Below are positions 29,747-38,570 of a stretch of DNA of 64,000 nucleotides, piece by piece. Origin of the DNA: Oscillibacter sp. (lineage in GTDB: Bacteria > Bacillota > Clostridia > Oscillospirales > Oscillospiraceae); assembly GCA_022791875.1 (NCBI GenBank), contig JAAVZX010000077.1:62001-126000 (forward strand), in the 5' to 3' direction. Below the pieces are notes generated by a model. That model did no database searches. It was not told the origin of the DNA and saw only the letters and a program-made list of their open reading frames with translations. Position numbers and translations under genes: made by a program. Position 1 is the first letter of the stretch. The number at the start of each line of letters is the position of its first letter.

Positions 29747-32137
29747 CTACGATAAAGGAAAGGTCACGATAGCCGTAAACAGGTCAGCGACCGTTTCGAC
29801 GCGGAACTCGCCTCCGCAGGCTTCGGTGAAGGAGCTTGCGATGCTGAGGCCGAGGCCGGAGCCGCCGTCGGTGCGGCTGGAGTCGCCGCGGACGAAGCGG
29901 GCGGTGAAGTCTACGCCCTCGGGGAGTTCACTGCGGGAGGTGTTGCGAACGCTGGCTTCTGCTTTGCCGCCGGCGGGTTTCAGGGTCAGGTAGACGCGGC
30001 TTCCCTCCAGGGCGTAGCGGAGGGCGTTGTCGATCAGGTTCTGGAAGACGCGGTAAAGGCGCTTGCCGTCGGCGGTGATCATGACGGGGTCTTCTGGGAG
30101 GTCGACTTTGAAAGTTAAGGCGCTCTTTTGGATTTGGGCGTCCATGTCGGCTAGGGTCTGACGTAAGAGCTTTGCCAGGTCCAGGCGCTCCATCTGAATG
30201 GGAAGCTGGTCCGCCGCCGCCTTGCTGACCTCGAAGACATCCTGAACCATCGTTTTCAGGCGCTGGGCCTTTTCGTCGATGATTCTGGCGTAGTCCGCCG
30301 CGGCGGGGGAGAGGTCCTCCTGTCTGAGAAGTTCCGCATAGGAGAGAATCGACGTCAAGGGGGTCTTGAGGTCGTGGGAGACGTTGCTGACCAGCTCCAC
30401 CTTCATGCGCTCGCTCCTGGTCTGTTCCTCCAGGGCGGCTTTCATGCCTGCCTGGATGTCGTTCAGGGAATCGACGGTCTGACGCAGGTCCGTGTCCTCC
30501 GGCATCAGCAGCGGATTCGTCAGGTCCCCGGCGCGGATGGCCTCTACCTTGTCCGCCAGCCGCCCGATGTCCCGGGCCAGATTGCGGCCCTTCCAGACGC
30601 TGTAAACGGCAAAGGCCAGGGGGATGCTGAGAATCGCCAGGGGGAGCTGGATGAACAGCATTACGCCGTCTATATGGATGCTCCTGTAGCCGATCATGCG
30701 CACAAACAGCACAATCCAGTTCACGGCCTCCGCCGCCGCCAGAATGGCCAGGGCCAGCATCCCCGCCGCCCAATTCCGGCTCAGACGCTTCTCAACGGGG
30801 CGATTCAGGTCTCTTGCCCGCAGTCTGCGAAAAAGAGGGCGCAGGAGGGACCTCCGGGCCTCCTTCGGATTATATCTGTGGTCGTTGCGCACCAGCCAGA
30901 CCATCCAGAACAGGAATAGCAGCGCGGGCACGCTGGACACCGCCGCCCGCAGCAGCGGCATTCCCAAGCTGCCCCAGCCGCAGTCCCAGCTGTACCAGAC
31001 ATCCCGGAAAGAGTAGTAGAACTCGGGCAGCCAGTTCGCCTCAAACAGGAGCATGAACGCGGCGATCAGACCCAGCAGAACCCGTACCTCCGTCCACACG
31101 CGGACGGTCCAGGAGGCGATTCTGCGGTCCGCGTACACCCGCGCCTTCCGCAGGCACACCCACACCATCAGAAGCAGCACGCCGCAGGAGAACAGGAACA
31201 CCTGGGCGCGGTAGAAGTTCCGGCTCTGCTCCACGTTCCGGGCAATGTAGTACATGCTGCTGTTATAATAGGTATTGCCCGTCTGGTAGTCCACGCCGTA
31301 CCAGCGGATCGGCTCCTTCCGGATGGCCATGTGGACCTCCACGCCCTCCAGTTGATCGCTGACGGGGAAGTTGTCGTAGCCGGGGACGAACCAGAGGGAG
31401 TCCGCATCGTAAACCCCGTCGCCGTACACGTCCAGCTCCTGGCCGTCCTTGCTGATGGACACTTTCCCGTCCTTGAAGGTCAGGAAAAAGTTGTACTCCG
31501 GCGCTTTCCGCCAGCCGTTGTAGGGGACCTTCGTGTTCGTGTACGTCTTCGGCGCCGCGTCCCCCTCCTTGTTCCGCAGGATATAGTAGAGGACGTTCTT
31601 GTCATGCTGATAGTCCGCGTCCGGCTCACGTTCCTTTGCTGGCTCCGCAGGAGGCCGGGAACTGCTCTGGGCGAAGCCGTCTCCATAGTCATAGTAGGTC
31701 ACGGTGCCCGTGTCCTCCTGCATAGCGGACCTGGGCCTCTGCCAGATGAAATCCAGAATCCCCGGATTCTCCTCCGTGATGGCAGTCCCGTAGGCCGTGT
31801 CGTTCTCCGTCCAGTAGGAGGCCGTGTAGAAGTCCGGCGTGCCGCCCACCGCAATGGTCAGGAAGTCCCGGAGGTACGAGGAAACCTCCGTGTGAAAGGA
31901 GTCCGTCTCCTGCCAGTCGTCGACGAAGCGGGGGAAGGGGTCCCGCTCCCACACGATGCGGCTGAGCGCGTTCCCCGCGCTGAAAATCACCAGCGTCACC
32001 CCCAGGAAGAAGGCCAGGAAGGAGATCCACGGCTTCACCCGTCCCACGCGCTCCGCCGGTACGCCCTCCCGCAGGGACCCATCCTCCCGCTTCACCAGGG
32101 AGGCGGCGTAATACTCCCGCTCGGGCTGTCTATCCAT
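29747..32137 (-). CDS. Sensor histidine kinase, multi-pass membrane type
   Basis: This 796-residue kinase of a two-component system has one membrane segment near residues 40-60 and an external region of about 240 residues. A cluster of further membrane segments follows at about 300-520, then a HAMP-like stretch. The HisKA domain has phospho-His in SNVSHDLKTPLTSILSYAELL, and the ATPase domain contains NLIDNALRYA and GGSGLGLSIASSF. It is much longer than ordinary VanS-type kinases because of the extra N-terminal module, which I do not recognise. ATG 32137 overlaps the regulator stop by 8 bases and was chosen over TTG 32158. Confidence 0.92.
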   Translation of the reverse strand: MDRQPEREYYAASLVKREDGSLREGVPAERVGRVKPWISFLAFFLGVTLVIFSAGNALSRIVWERDPFPRFVDDWQETDSFHTEVSSYLRDFLTIAVGGTPDFYTASYWTENDTAYGTAITEENPGILDFIWQRPRSAMQEDTGTVTYYDYGDGFAQSSSRPPAEPAKEREPDADYQHDKNVLYYILRNKEGDAAPKTYTNTKVPYNGWRKAPEYNFFLTFKDGKVSISKDGQELDVYGDGVYDADSLWFVPGYDNFPVSDQLEGVEVHMAIRKEPIRWYGVDYQTGNTYYNSSMYYIARNVEQSRNFYRAQVFLFSCGVLLLMVWVCLRKARVYADRRIASWTVRVWTEVRVLLGLIAAFMLLFEANWLPEFYYSFRDVWYSWDCGWGSLGMPLLRAAVSSVPALLFLFWMVWLVRNDHRYNPKEARRSLLRPLFRRLRARDLNRPVEKRLSRNWAAGMLALAILAAAEAVNWIVLFVRMIGYRSIHIDGVMLFIQLPLAILSIPLAFAVYSVWKGRNLARDIGRLADKVEAIRAGDLTNPLLMPEDTDLRQTVDSLNDIQAGMKAALEEQTRSERMKVELVSNVSHDLKTPLTSILSYAELLRQEDLSPAAADYARIIDEKAQRLKTMVQDVFEVSKAAADQLPIQMERLDLAKLLRQTLADMDAQIQKSALTFKVDLPEDPVMITADGKRLYRVFQNLIDNALRYALEGSRVYLTLKPAGGKAEASVRNTSRSELPEGVDFTARFVRGDSSRTDGGSGLGLSIASSFTEACGGEFRVETVADLFTAIVTFPLS

Positions 32138-32831
32138 GTCGTTCCATTTTGTATCCAATGCCCCACACCACCTTAATATAATCTGGCTCTTTGGGGTTCA
32201 GCTCGATTTTTTCGCGAATGCGCCGGATGTGGACCATGACGGTGTTTTCGCAGGAGAACGCGTCCTCGTTCCACACGCGGCGGTAGATTTCCTCCGCGGG
32301 GAAGATGCGCCCCAGGTTCCGCATGAGAAGGTCGACGATCCGCGTCTCCGTAGGCGTGAGCTTCACCTCGTCCCCGTCGGCCCGAAGGGTCCGGCTGGCG
32401 GGGTCGTAGCTGAGACGGCCGTTGACGAGGATGCCTTGACGCGCCTCCGCGTTCACGTCCCCCAGGGACGTGTAGCGCCGCAGCTGGCTCCGCACACGGG
32501 CCACAAGCTCCTGGGGATTGTAGGGCTTCGTCACGTAGTCGTCGGCCCCCATGGACAGCCCCAGGATCTTGTCGGTGTCCTCGCTCTTCGCGGACAGCAC
32601 GATCACAGGCAGATTCCGCTTCTCGCGAATGCGAAGCAGAGCCGACAGCCCGTCCAGCCGGGGCATCATCACGTCAATGAGGATCAGCTTCACAGCAGGG
32701 TCCAGTGCCAGCTCCAAAGCCTGCATCCCATCATAGGCCCGCCGCACCAGATACCCTTCCCGCTCCAAAGCGATCGCAATCGCCCCCACAATCTCCGGAT
32801 CATCATCCACAACCAAAATACACTCGTTCAT
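32130..32831 (-). CDS. OmpR-family response regulator
   Basis: This 233-residue regulator has a receiver domain with the acidic pocket LVVDDDPE, phospho-acceptor Asp in LILIDVMMPRLDG, and conserved LSAK and KPYNPQEL. A winged-helix DNA-binding domain follows, with LTPTETRIVDLLMRNLGRIF and VMVHIRRIREKIE. It is phosphorylated by the kinase encoded immediately downstream, whose start overlaps its stop codon. The start was moved from 32864 to ATG 32831, behind AAGGGAGGAA. Target genes are unknown. Confidence 0.95.
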   Translation of the reverse strand: MNECILVVDDDPEIVGAIAIALEREGYLVRRAYDGMQALELALDPAVKLILIDVMMPRLDGLSALLRIREKRNLPVIVLSAKSEDTDKILGLSMGADDYVTKPYNPQELVARVRSQLRRYTSLGDVNAEARQGILVNGRLSYDPASRTLRADGDEVKLTPTETRIVDLLMRNLGRIFPAEEIYRRVWNEDAFSCENTVMVHIRRIREKIELNPKEPDYIKVVWGIGYKMERHG

Positions 32832-32920
32832 AACCGGCTTCCTCCCTTGAGTCAAACCCAGCATACCAAGGATTTCTTACAAACACGTCGACAAAAACCT
32901 TACAAAATTCTTACGGTTTT

Positions 32921-33029
32921 TTGTGCCTCCGGCGGGCGGGGGGCCTCCGGCGGCCAGGGGCTTTGCCCCTGGACCCCACCAGGGAGGCACGCGCCTCCCT
33001 GGACCCTGGCAAATCACTCCTTTTTTGTG
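32921..33029 (+). repeat. Intergenic hairpin repeat, family A, copy 5
   Basis: This full copy is nearly identical to copy 1: head CGGGGGGCCTCCGGCGGCC, hairpin CCAGGGGC-TTT-GCCCCTGG, second hairpin CCAGGGAGGC / GCCTCCCTGG, tail CCTGGCAAATCACTCC and a T-run. It lies between two minus-strand two-component operons. Confidence 0.85.
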
Positions 33030-33036
33030 ACCTGAA

Positions 33037-34272
33037 TCATCTCTTGAGAGGCATCGTAAATATAAAGCGGGTGCCGGACACGTCGCTTTCGGCTTTCAGC
33101 GTGCCCTTGTGCTCTGCCGCTATCGCGGAGGCAATGCTCAGTCCTAAGCCGAAGCCTGTTTGTTCTCCACGGGAGGCGTCGGCGCGGTAAAAACGTTCAA
33201 ATAGGCGCTTCAATTCCTCCGGCGGAATCGGGTCCCCTGGGTTGCTTACAACCAGACGCGCCTGCCGGTCCGTCCGCTGGAGGGACAGCGTAATCGTGCC
33301 CCCCGCCGCGCCGTACTTCACCGCGTTGTCCAGCAGAACCGACACCAGCCGCCGCAGGCGGTCCCGGTCCCCCAGCACCGTCAGCTCCGGCGCGGCGCTG
33401 TACTCCAGCGGCTTCCCCGCCTCATACGCCACCGGCTCAAAGGCCATGGCGCAGTCCTCCACAATGTCCGACAAGGATACCTCCCCGAACACCGGAGCCT
33501 GGGTCATGTTGTCCGCCCGCGCCAGCGTCAGCATTTCCTCCACCAGCGACTTCATCTGCCGCGCCTCTGACAGAATATTATCCGTCCACCGCGCCGGGCG
33601 CGCCTCCATCGGCGACGCCTCCAGCAGTTCCGCGTTGGAGAGAATCACCGTCAGCGGCGTTTTCAGCTCGTGGGACGCGTCGGAAAGAAACTGCCGCTGC
33701 TGCCGCCACGCCCGCTCCACAGGCCGCGTTGCCCACCACGCCAGGAGGATCGAAACGCCCAACAAAAGCGTGAACCCCGCCAGGGCGATCCTCAGATAGG
33801 ACCGCATCATCTCCCGCAGCATGGCCTGCTCCATGGACATGTCCACGAAGGCGATCTTCCAGTAGAGCCCGTTGTCCTGGATCAGGTAGCGCAGGCGGTA
33901 GCTTTTCACCACGCCCTCGGGCTGGTTCTGGTTCAGGCAGTCCTGTAAAATGGCGCTCAGCTCTTCCGTGTCCTCCAGGTTCCCGTAGGTCCCCCCGGTG
34001 ACATAGACGGTATAGGCCCCGTTTCCCGGCCAGACGTTGACGGTGAAATAGGGCAGAAGGACCTGGTCGCCGCCGATCTCCACGCCGAACTCCGCCGGGG
34101 CCCCGCCCCTGCGAAAGGGCTGTTCCTGGATCACTCCCCGCAGAACCTGATGGCTCAGGTCCGCGATATTGTTCTCCACAGCCGCGTACACCGCCAGCAG
34201 CACCGCCGCCAGCACCGCCGTCACCAGCAGCATACACACGCCCACAAATTTCAGCCGCAGCTTCTGGATCAC
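33037..34272 (-). CDS. Sensor histidine kinase
   Basis: This 411-residue kinase has two membrane segments (FVGVCMLLVTAVLAAVLLAVY and IALAGFTLLLGVSILLAWW) flanking an external domain of about 125 residues. The HisKA motif is FLSDASHELKTPLTVILSNAELL, and the ATPase domain has VLLDNAVKYGA and QTGFGLGLSIASAIA. No full HAMP domain is obvious. The start was moved from TTG 34293 to GTG 34272, behind a GGGGGCGGGGA ribosome site. It follows its response regulator, but a terminator-like hairpin lies in the 132-base gap, which may lower kinase expression. Confidence 0.93.
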   Translation of the reverse strand: MIQKLRLKFVGVCMLLVTAVLAAVLLAVYAAVENNIADLSHQVLRGVIQEQPFRRGGAPAEFGVEIGGDQVLLPYFTVNVWPGNGAYTVYVTGGTYGNLEDTEELSAILQDCLNQNQPEGVVKSYRLRYLIQDNGLYWKIAFVDMSMEQAMLREMMRSYLRIALAGFTLLLGVSILLAWWATRPVERAWRQQRQFLSDASHELKTPLTVILSNAELLEASPMEARPARWTDNILSEARQMKSLVEEMLTLARADNMTQAPVFGEVSLSDIVEDCAMAFEPVAYEAGKPLEYSAAPELTVLGDRDRLRRLVSVLLDNAVKYGAAGGTITLSLQRTDRQARLVVSNPGDPIPPEELKRLFERFYRADASRGEQTGFGLGLSIASAIAAEHKGTLKAESDVSGTRFIFTMPLKR

Positions 34273-34357
34273 GGCTCCCCGCCCCCTTCTCAATGTGTTT
34301 TTTTCCGCCCTTCGTGGAAAATGGTTTTATCCATGTGGAAAACCATGTGGAAAACGA

Positions 34358-34381
34358 GGAAAAAACCGGGATTTCCCCGGC
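34358..34381 (-). terminator. Terminator-like hairpin between regulator and kinase
   Basis: On the minus strand CCGGG-GAAAT-CCCGG is followed by TTTTTT. The short stem suggests partial termination. A second possible hairpin (ATGGTTTT / AAAACCAT) follows downstream. Confidence 0.62.
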
Positions 34382-34404
34382 CTCTTCCCTATGCGCCGCA
34401 AGAC

Positions 34405-35085
34405 TTACCCTTCCTCCGCCTCCAGGCAGTAGCCCACCATCCGGATCGTCCGGATCTTCACCGCCGCGTGGAGATGGCTCAGCTTTTTCCGCAAAAAGGA
34501 GATATATACCTCCACATTGTTGTCCTCCGCGTCCGACTCGTAGCCCCAGACCTTCAGCAGCAGGGATTCCTTTGTAATCACCAGGTTCCGGTTCCGCATG
34601 AGCAGCTCCATGATGTCGAACTCCTTCCGGCTCAGCCGCACGGAGCGCTCCCCGCAGGAGAGGGTGAACGCGCTCTTTTCCAGCCGCAGGCCCCCGAACT
34701 CCAGGGTATCCGGATTCCGGATCTCCGGCTGGCGGCGCACCAGGGCCCGCACACAGGCCAGCAGCTCCTTGGGGTCGAAGGGCTTCGTCAGGTAGTAGTC
34801 CGCGCCGCAGTCCAATCCTTCCACCTTGTCCGAAACCTGGTCCCGGGCCGTCAGCATCAGCACGGGCACGGCGTTCCCCGCCGCCCGCAGGCGTTTCAGG
34901 ACCCCGAAGCCGTCCAGCTTCGGCAGCATCACGTCCAGCAGAACCACGTCGTAGATGCCGCTTAAAGCGTTGTCCAGCCCCGCCTCTCCGTCGTGGGACA
35001 CGTCGGCGGTGTAGCCGTTCAGCTCCATCAGGTCCTGCAAGGTCCCCGCCAGGCGCACCTCGTCCTCGATAATCAGTACACGCAC
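34405..35085 (-). CDS. OmpR-family response regulator
   Basis: This 226-residue regulator has a receiver domain (LIIEDEVRLAGTL, phospho-acceptor Asp in DVVLLDVMLPKLDGFG, LTARDQ, KPFDPKEL). The C-terminal winged helix contains LSRKEFDIMELLMRNRNLVI and VEVYISFLRKKLSHL. It starts at GTG 35085 in a purine-poor context with GGGGGCGGG upstream. It lies 16 bases after the DUF4340 gene and before its kinase, so all three form an operon. It probably responds to a cell-envelope signal; that is inference from its partners. Confidence 0.94.
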   Translation of the reverse strand: MRVLIIEDEVRLAGTLQDLMELNGYTADVSHDGEAGLDNALSGIYDVVLLDVMLPKLDGFGVLKRLRAAGNAVPVLMLTARDQVSDKVEGLDCGADYYLTKPFDPKELLACVRALVRRQPEIRNPDTLEFGGLRLEKSAFTLSCGERSVRLSRKEFDIMELLMRNRNLVITKESLLLKVWGYESDAEDNNVEVYISFLRKKLSHLHAAVKIRTIRMVGYCLEAEEG

Positions 35086-35101
35086 AGACGCCCGCCCCCT
35101 C

Positions 35102-36193
35102 TCAGCCGATGCCGTTGCTGGCGATCTGCAAAATGCCGTCCACGCTCTCCTCCGGGACCAGGTAGACGGTGGAATCCTCTTCGCCGAGCTGGACGTAGCG
35201 CCCCGCGCCGTCAGGCTGGCTCTTGCCGATGGTAAGGGTGAACTGTCCCCCCGCGCTCTCCGTGCCGTACTCGGCCTCCAGGACCGCCAGGGGCGCGTCG
35301 AAGCCGCAGATAGCCTCCGCCTCTTCGGAGGGGCGGTAGTCCACGCAGCGGGTCATGCTCAGGCCCCGGAGGTCCGCGAGAAGCTCCAGGAGGGCGCTGT
35401 TGGTGGTCACGTTCAGGGTATCGCTGAACCAAAGGGCGGCGCTGTCCCCATCGCCCTGCTTCGCGGTGAAGGAGGCCGCGGGCACCGCCTCCGGCTCCGC
35501 CGCGCTTTCAGCCCCTTCCTCCGCAGAAGATTCTTCACCCTCTCCGGAGGCGTCCTCGGGCACCTCCGGCTGGGGGCCGTAGATGGTGAGGCTCCGTAGG
35601 TTGTTCTCCGACAGGTCCGGGAGTTCCGGGAGTTCCATCATGTTATAAATGGGTGTCTGCAAATATTGGTACAGGGTTCCGTCCATAATGTAAAGGGTGC
35701 TCTCCACGCCGTCCAGCATCAGGTAACGGCTGTTTCCGTCGGTGGTGGCCTTGCCGAAGGCGAAGGTGCGGGTGCCGGATTCGCCGCTGGTGAGGGTGAG
35801 GGTGGCTTTGGGGTTGTCCAGTTGGTACGTATCCAGGGATTCTGTATTGGAAAGGGTCTGCTGGAACTGGGGGTTGACCGCCAAGTCAGTGATAGCGGTA
35901 ATCGTGGCACTGTTCAGGGGAAAACCAGGGTCGTCGGACCAGATCCAGGCCCCCTTGTCGTCCAGGGAGAAGGTAAGGGTAGCGGACCCGTTGCTGTAGC
36001 TCAGACCGGTGAGGCCCGCAGGGTCGGTGACGGCGCTTCCGCTCACGGCGCTGCCGCCGGCTCCGCCGCTGCTTCCGACGGCGGCGGGGCGGCTCTCACG
36101 GTACCGGATGCCCAGCACCACCAGGAGTATGGCGGACAGAGCGCCCAGGATGGAGAGCAGGATGGTGATGGTTTGCTTTTCTTTCCATGTCAT
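35102..36193 (-). CDS. DUF4340-type membrane-anchored protein
   Basis: This 363-residue protein has one N-terminal membrane anchor (ITILLSILGALSAILLVVLGI), a Gly/Ser/Ala-rich linker and an external domain. The domain resembles DUF4340, with LSYSNGSATLTFSLDDKGAWIWS, LTLTSGESGTRTFAFGKAT and STLYIMDGTLYQYLQTP. An acidic insertion (EDASGEGEESSAEEGAESAAEPEA) splits the domain. DUF4340 proteins usually accompany ABC-2/GldG-type gliding or export genes. Here the protein instead heads an operon with a two-component system, so it may act as a sensory partner. No transporter is present. Confidence 0.8.
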   Translation of the reverse strand: MTWKEKQTITILLSILGALSAILLVVLGIRYRESRPAAVGSSGGAGGSAVSGSAVTDPAGLTGLSYSNGSATLTFSLDDKGAWIWSDDPGFPLNSATITAITDLAVNPQFQQTLSNTESLDTYQLDNPKATLTLTSGESGTRTFAFGKATTDGNSRYLMLDGVESTLYIMDGTLYQYLQTPIYNMMELPELPDLSENNLRSLTIYGPQPEVPEDASGEGEESSAEEGAESAAEPEAVPAASFTAKQGDGDSAALWFSDTLNVTTNSALLELLADLRGLSMTRCVDYRPSEEAEAICGFDAPLAVLEAEYGTESAGGQFTLTIGKSQPDGAGRYVQLGEEDSTVYLVPEESVDGILQIASNGIG

Positions 36194-36441
36194 GGATTGG
36201 TTCCTCCTGTTTGGGGTAGTTGGTTGGTTTGTTTCTGTGGTCTGGCGGTCGCGAAAGACTGCCGCTACGGGGGTTTCTTAGCCAAAGTGGAAATAATCTT
36301 TTCAAAGTGCGGGAAAGCGCACAAAGCCTCCAAAAGATCCAGGTCCGCAGGAATGCGCGGGGGTTCTGTAGTCATGTGAGCCGCTCCGCTCTCACATCTC
36401 CTCGCGAAAGCAGGATGCGCCTAACCCAGCAATAAAAACCC

Positions 36442-36606
36442 CGTGGGTCCTTTCATGCCAATGGAAGGACCCACCCGCAACTGCCGCGTCACCGTGCGGT
36501 AAGCCTTAACACCCACCATTGCATAGAGCGGTATGAAAGCTCTTTTTGGTTACTTTTTCTCTCGAGAAAAAGTAACCCGCCGGAGGCCCCCCGTCCCCCC
36601 GCGGGG
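36442..36606 (-). repeat. Intergenic hairpin repeat, family B, copy 8
   Basis: This complete reverse copy has the end hairpin GTGGGTCCTTTCAT / ATGGAAGGACCCAC, then CACCGTGCGGTAAGCC, ATAGAGCGGTATGAAAGCTC, the stem GGTTACTTTTTCTC / GAGAAAAAGTAACC, and CCGGAGGCCCCCCG plus CCCCGCGGGG. It occupies the gap of more than 800 bases between the DUF4340 gene and the hydrogenase. Confidence 0.85.
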
Positions 36607-36880
36607 CGTCCCTGCTATTATAGCACATCTCCCGCCGCCGTCAAACAAAAAAGCTCCTCCGTCCGCACCACTCATGATAGCGAATGCAGCTGAAAGCTGT
36701 CTGAACGAAAATATTCACAATTTATTTATAGAATTGACAGATTGATTTCATTTTTTCTGGGTATCCTAGTACCATCCTCCAAAACGGAGGCACGATTTCC
36801 TCTCTTTCTGTTTCTTTTCCCTCTTCGCGGACTGGCGGCGGGCCTCATGCCTGCCGCCGGTCTGCGTCTTTTATTGCACT
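36607..36880 (+). other. Non-coding stretch with hairpins upstream of the hydrogenase
   Basis: No open reading frame is supported here. A TTGACA is seen at 36735. Two hairpins follow: CCTCC-AAAAC-GGAGG near 36775, and a strong GGCGGCGGGC-CTCAT-GCCTGCCGCC near 36834-36858, which runs into GTCTTTTATT. This could be a small RNA with a terminator, or simply spacer sequence; it cannot be decided from sequence alone. Confidence 0.3.
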
Positions 36881-36881
36881 C

Positions 36882-36901
36882 TGTTTGAAATTTGTCAAAC
36901 A
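36882..36901. promoter_or_regulatory. Candidate redox-regulator operator upstream of hydrogenase
   Basis: TGTTTGA-AATTTG-TCAAACA has perfect 7-bp arms and lies about 28 bases upstream of the -35 box. It resembles, but is wider than, the Rex operator (TTGTTAA-N4-TTAACAA). Confidence 0.45.
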
Positions 36902-36929
36902 AACGCCTCCAATTCCAACAATTATGCTC

Positions 36930-36958
36930 TTGCATTCACCCACCAAACCGCATATAAT
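36930..36958 (+). promoter_or_regulatory. Sigma-A-type promoter of the hydrogenase gene
   Basis: TTGCAT and a consensus TATAAT are separated by 17 bases. The leader of about 90 bases contains the hairpin CCGGAC / GTCCGG just before the ribosome site. Confidence 0.82.
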
Positions 36959-37055
36959 TGAATCTGACCAGACATGTGAAAAAACTGGCAAACCTGAAAC
37001 CCTTGTAAATATCCGGACGGTTCCCTTCTGTCCGGTCAATATGGGAGGAAAGTAT

Positions 37056-38570
37056 ATGAGAGGCGTACACAGCGCGGTAGACGACATCCGCCGCACCGTA
37101 TTCAAAGAGGTTGCCCGCCTGGCCTACGAAGACGGCGACCTTGCCCGCGTCAACCTCATCCCCTACAAGATGATCCAGGGCGACGTGGCCCAGCACCGCT
37201 CCGACGTCTTCCTGGAGCGCGCCATCATCAAAGAGCGCATCCGCCTGGCCCTCGGCATGAGCATGATGGGCGATCAGCTCCCCATCTCCGCCACCATCAA
37301 CGAGGCCACCACCGACCAGAAATACTTCGAGCTCCCCCTGGTCAACATCATCCCCTTCGCCTGCAACGCCTGCCCCCCCAAGCAGATCCGCATCACCGAC
37401 AGCTGCCAGGGCTGCATCTCCCACCCCTGCATGAACGTCTGCCCCAAGGATGCCATCTACATGGACAAGGACAAGCACTGCCACATTGACCAGGACAAGT
37501 GCATCAAGTGCGGCAAGTGCTTCAACCAGTGCCCCTACCGCGCCATCTCCAAGATCGAGCGCCCCTGCGCCGCCGCCTGCGGCATGGACGCCATCGAGTC
37601 CGACGAGCTGGGCCGCGCCAAGATCAACTACGACAAGTGCGTCTCCTGCGGCATGTGCCTCGTGAACTGCCCCTTCGGCGCCATCGCCGACAAGAGCCAG
37701 ATCTACCAGGTCATCACCGCCATCAAGCGCAATGAGGAAGTCATCGCCTGTGTGGCCCCCGCTTTCGTGGGCCAGTTCGGCAAGGACGCCACCCCCGCCA
37801 AGCTGAAAGCCGCCATGAGCATCCTGGGCTTTTCCGACGTGGTGGAAGTCGCCATCGGCGCGGACCTGTGTACCGTGGAGGAGGCCAAGGACTTCCTGGA
37901 GGAAGTGCCTGCCAAGCAGCCCTGGATGGGCACCAGCTGCTGCCCCGCCTGGAGCGTCATGGCCAAGAAGCTCTACCCCGAGTTCGCGGACTATATCTCC
38001 ATGGCCCTCACCCCCATGGTCATCACCGCCCGCATGGTCAAGAAGGACCACCCCAACGCCCGCATCGTCTTCATCGGGCCCTGCTCCGCCAAGAAGCTGG
38101 AGGCCAACCGCCGCACCGTCCGCTCCGACGTGGACTTCGTTCTCACATTTGAGGAGCTCCAGGGCATCTTCGACGCCCGCGACATCGACTTCAGCAAGCT
38201 GGAAGCCAACCCCGAGGACGAAATGGACGAGGGCACCGGCATGGGCCGCGGCTTCGCCGTGGGCGGAGGCGTCGCCGCCGCCGTCGTCGAGGCCATCAAG
38301 CACATCGACCCCGACCGCGAAATCAAAATCGAGTACGGCGACGGCCTCAAAAACTGCCGCAAAATGCTCGCCATGGCAAAGGCCGGCAAACGCGACGGCT
38401 ACCTCCTGGAAGGCATGGGCTGCCCCGGCGGCTGCGTCGCCGGCGCCGGAACCATCCGGCCTGTCAAGGAGAGCACTATGACCGTCGAAAAGTTCAAAAA
38501 CGAGGCTTCCGAAATGAGCTGTACGGCCAGTCCCTATCTCCATCGGCTGGAGGACGTCGAGGAGCGGTAA
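37056..38570 (+). CDS. [FeFe] hydrogenase, group-B-like, monomeric
   Basis: This 504-residue iron-sulfur enzyme interconverts protons and H2, or senses H2. Following an N-terminal domain, a cysteine cluster (ACPPKQIRITDSCQGC, HPCMNVCP) and ferredoxin-type motifs (CIKCGKCFNQCP, CVSCGMCLVNCP) bind several [4Fe-4S] clusters. The H-cluster domain shows L1 TSCCPAW, L2 GPCSAKKLE (instead of the classical MPCxxKxxE) and L3 EGMGCPGGCVAGAG, the pattern I associate with group B enzymes. No NADH-binding partner subunit or maturase gene is adjacent, so ferredoxin is the likely partner. The start was moved to ATG 37056, behind GGGAGGA. Confidence 0.92.
   Translation: MRGVHSAVDDIRRTVFKEVARLAYEDGDLARVNLIPYKMIQGDVAQHRSDVFLERAIIKERIRLALGMSMMGDQLPISATINEATTDQKYFELPLVNIIPFACNACPPKQIRITDSCQGCISHPCMNVCPKDAIYMDKDKHCHIDQDKCIKCGKCFNQCPYRAISKIERPCAAACGMDAIESDELGRAKINYDKCVSCGMCLVNCPFGAIADKSQIYQVITAIKRNEEVIACVAPAFVGQFGKDATPAKLKAAMSILGFSDVVEVAIGADLCTVEEAKDFLEEVPAKQPWMGTSCCPAWSVMAKKLYPEFADYISMALTPMVITARMVKKDHPNARIVFIGPCSAKKLEANRRTVRSDVDFVLTFEELQGIFDARDIDFSKLEANPEDEMDEGTGMGRGFAVGGGVAAAVVEAIKHIDPDREIKIEYGDGLKNCRKMLAMAKAGKRDGYLLEGMGCPGGCVAGAGTIRPVKESTMTVEKFKNEASEMSCTASPYLHRLEDVEER

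Noticed and set aside
36735-36880. Confident small-RNA gene upstream of the hydrogenase
   Set aside because: The hairpins are real, but the promoter spacing is poor, so it is kept only as a low-confidence non-coding region.
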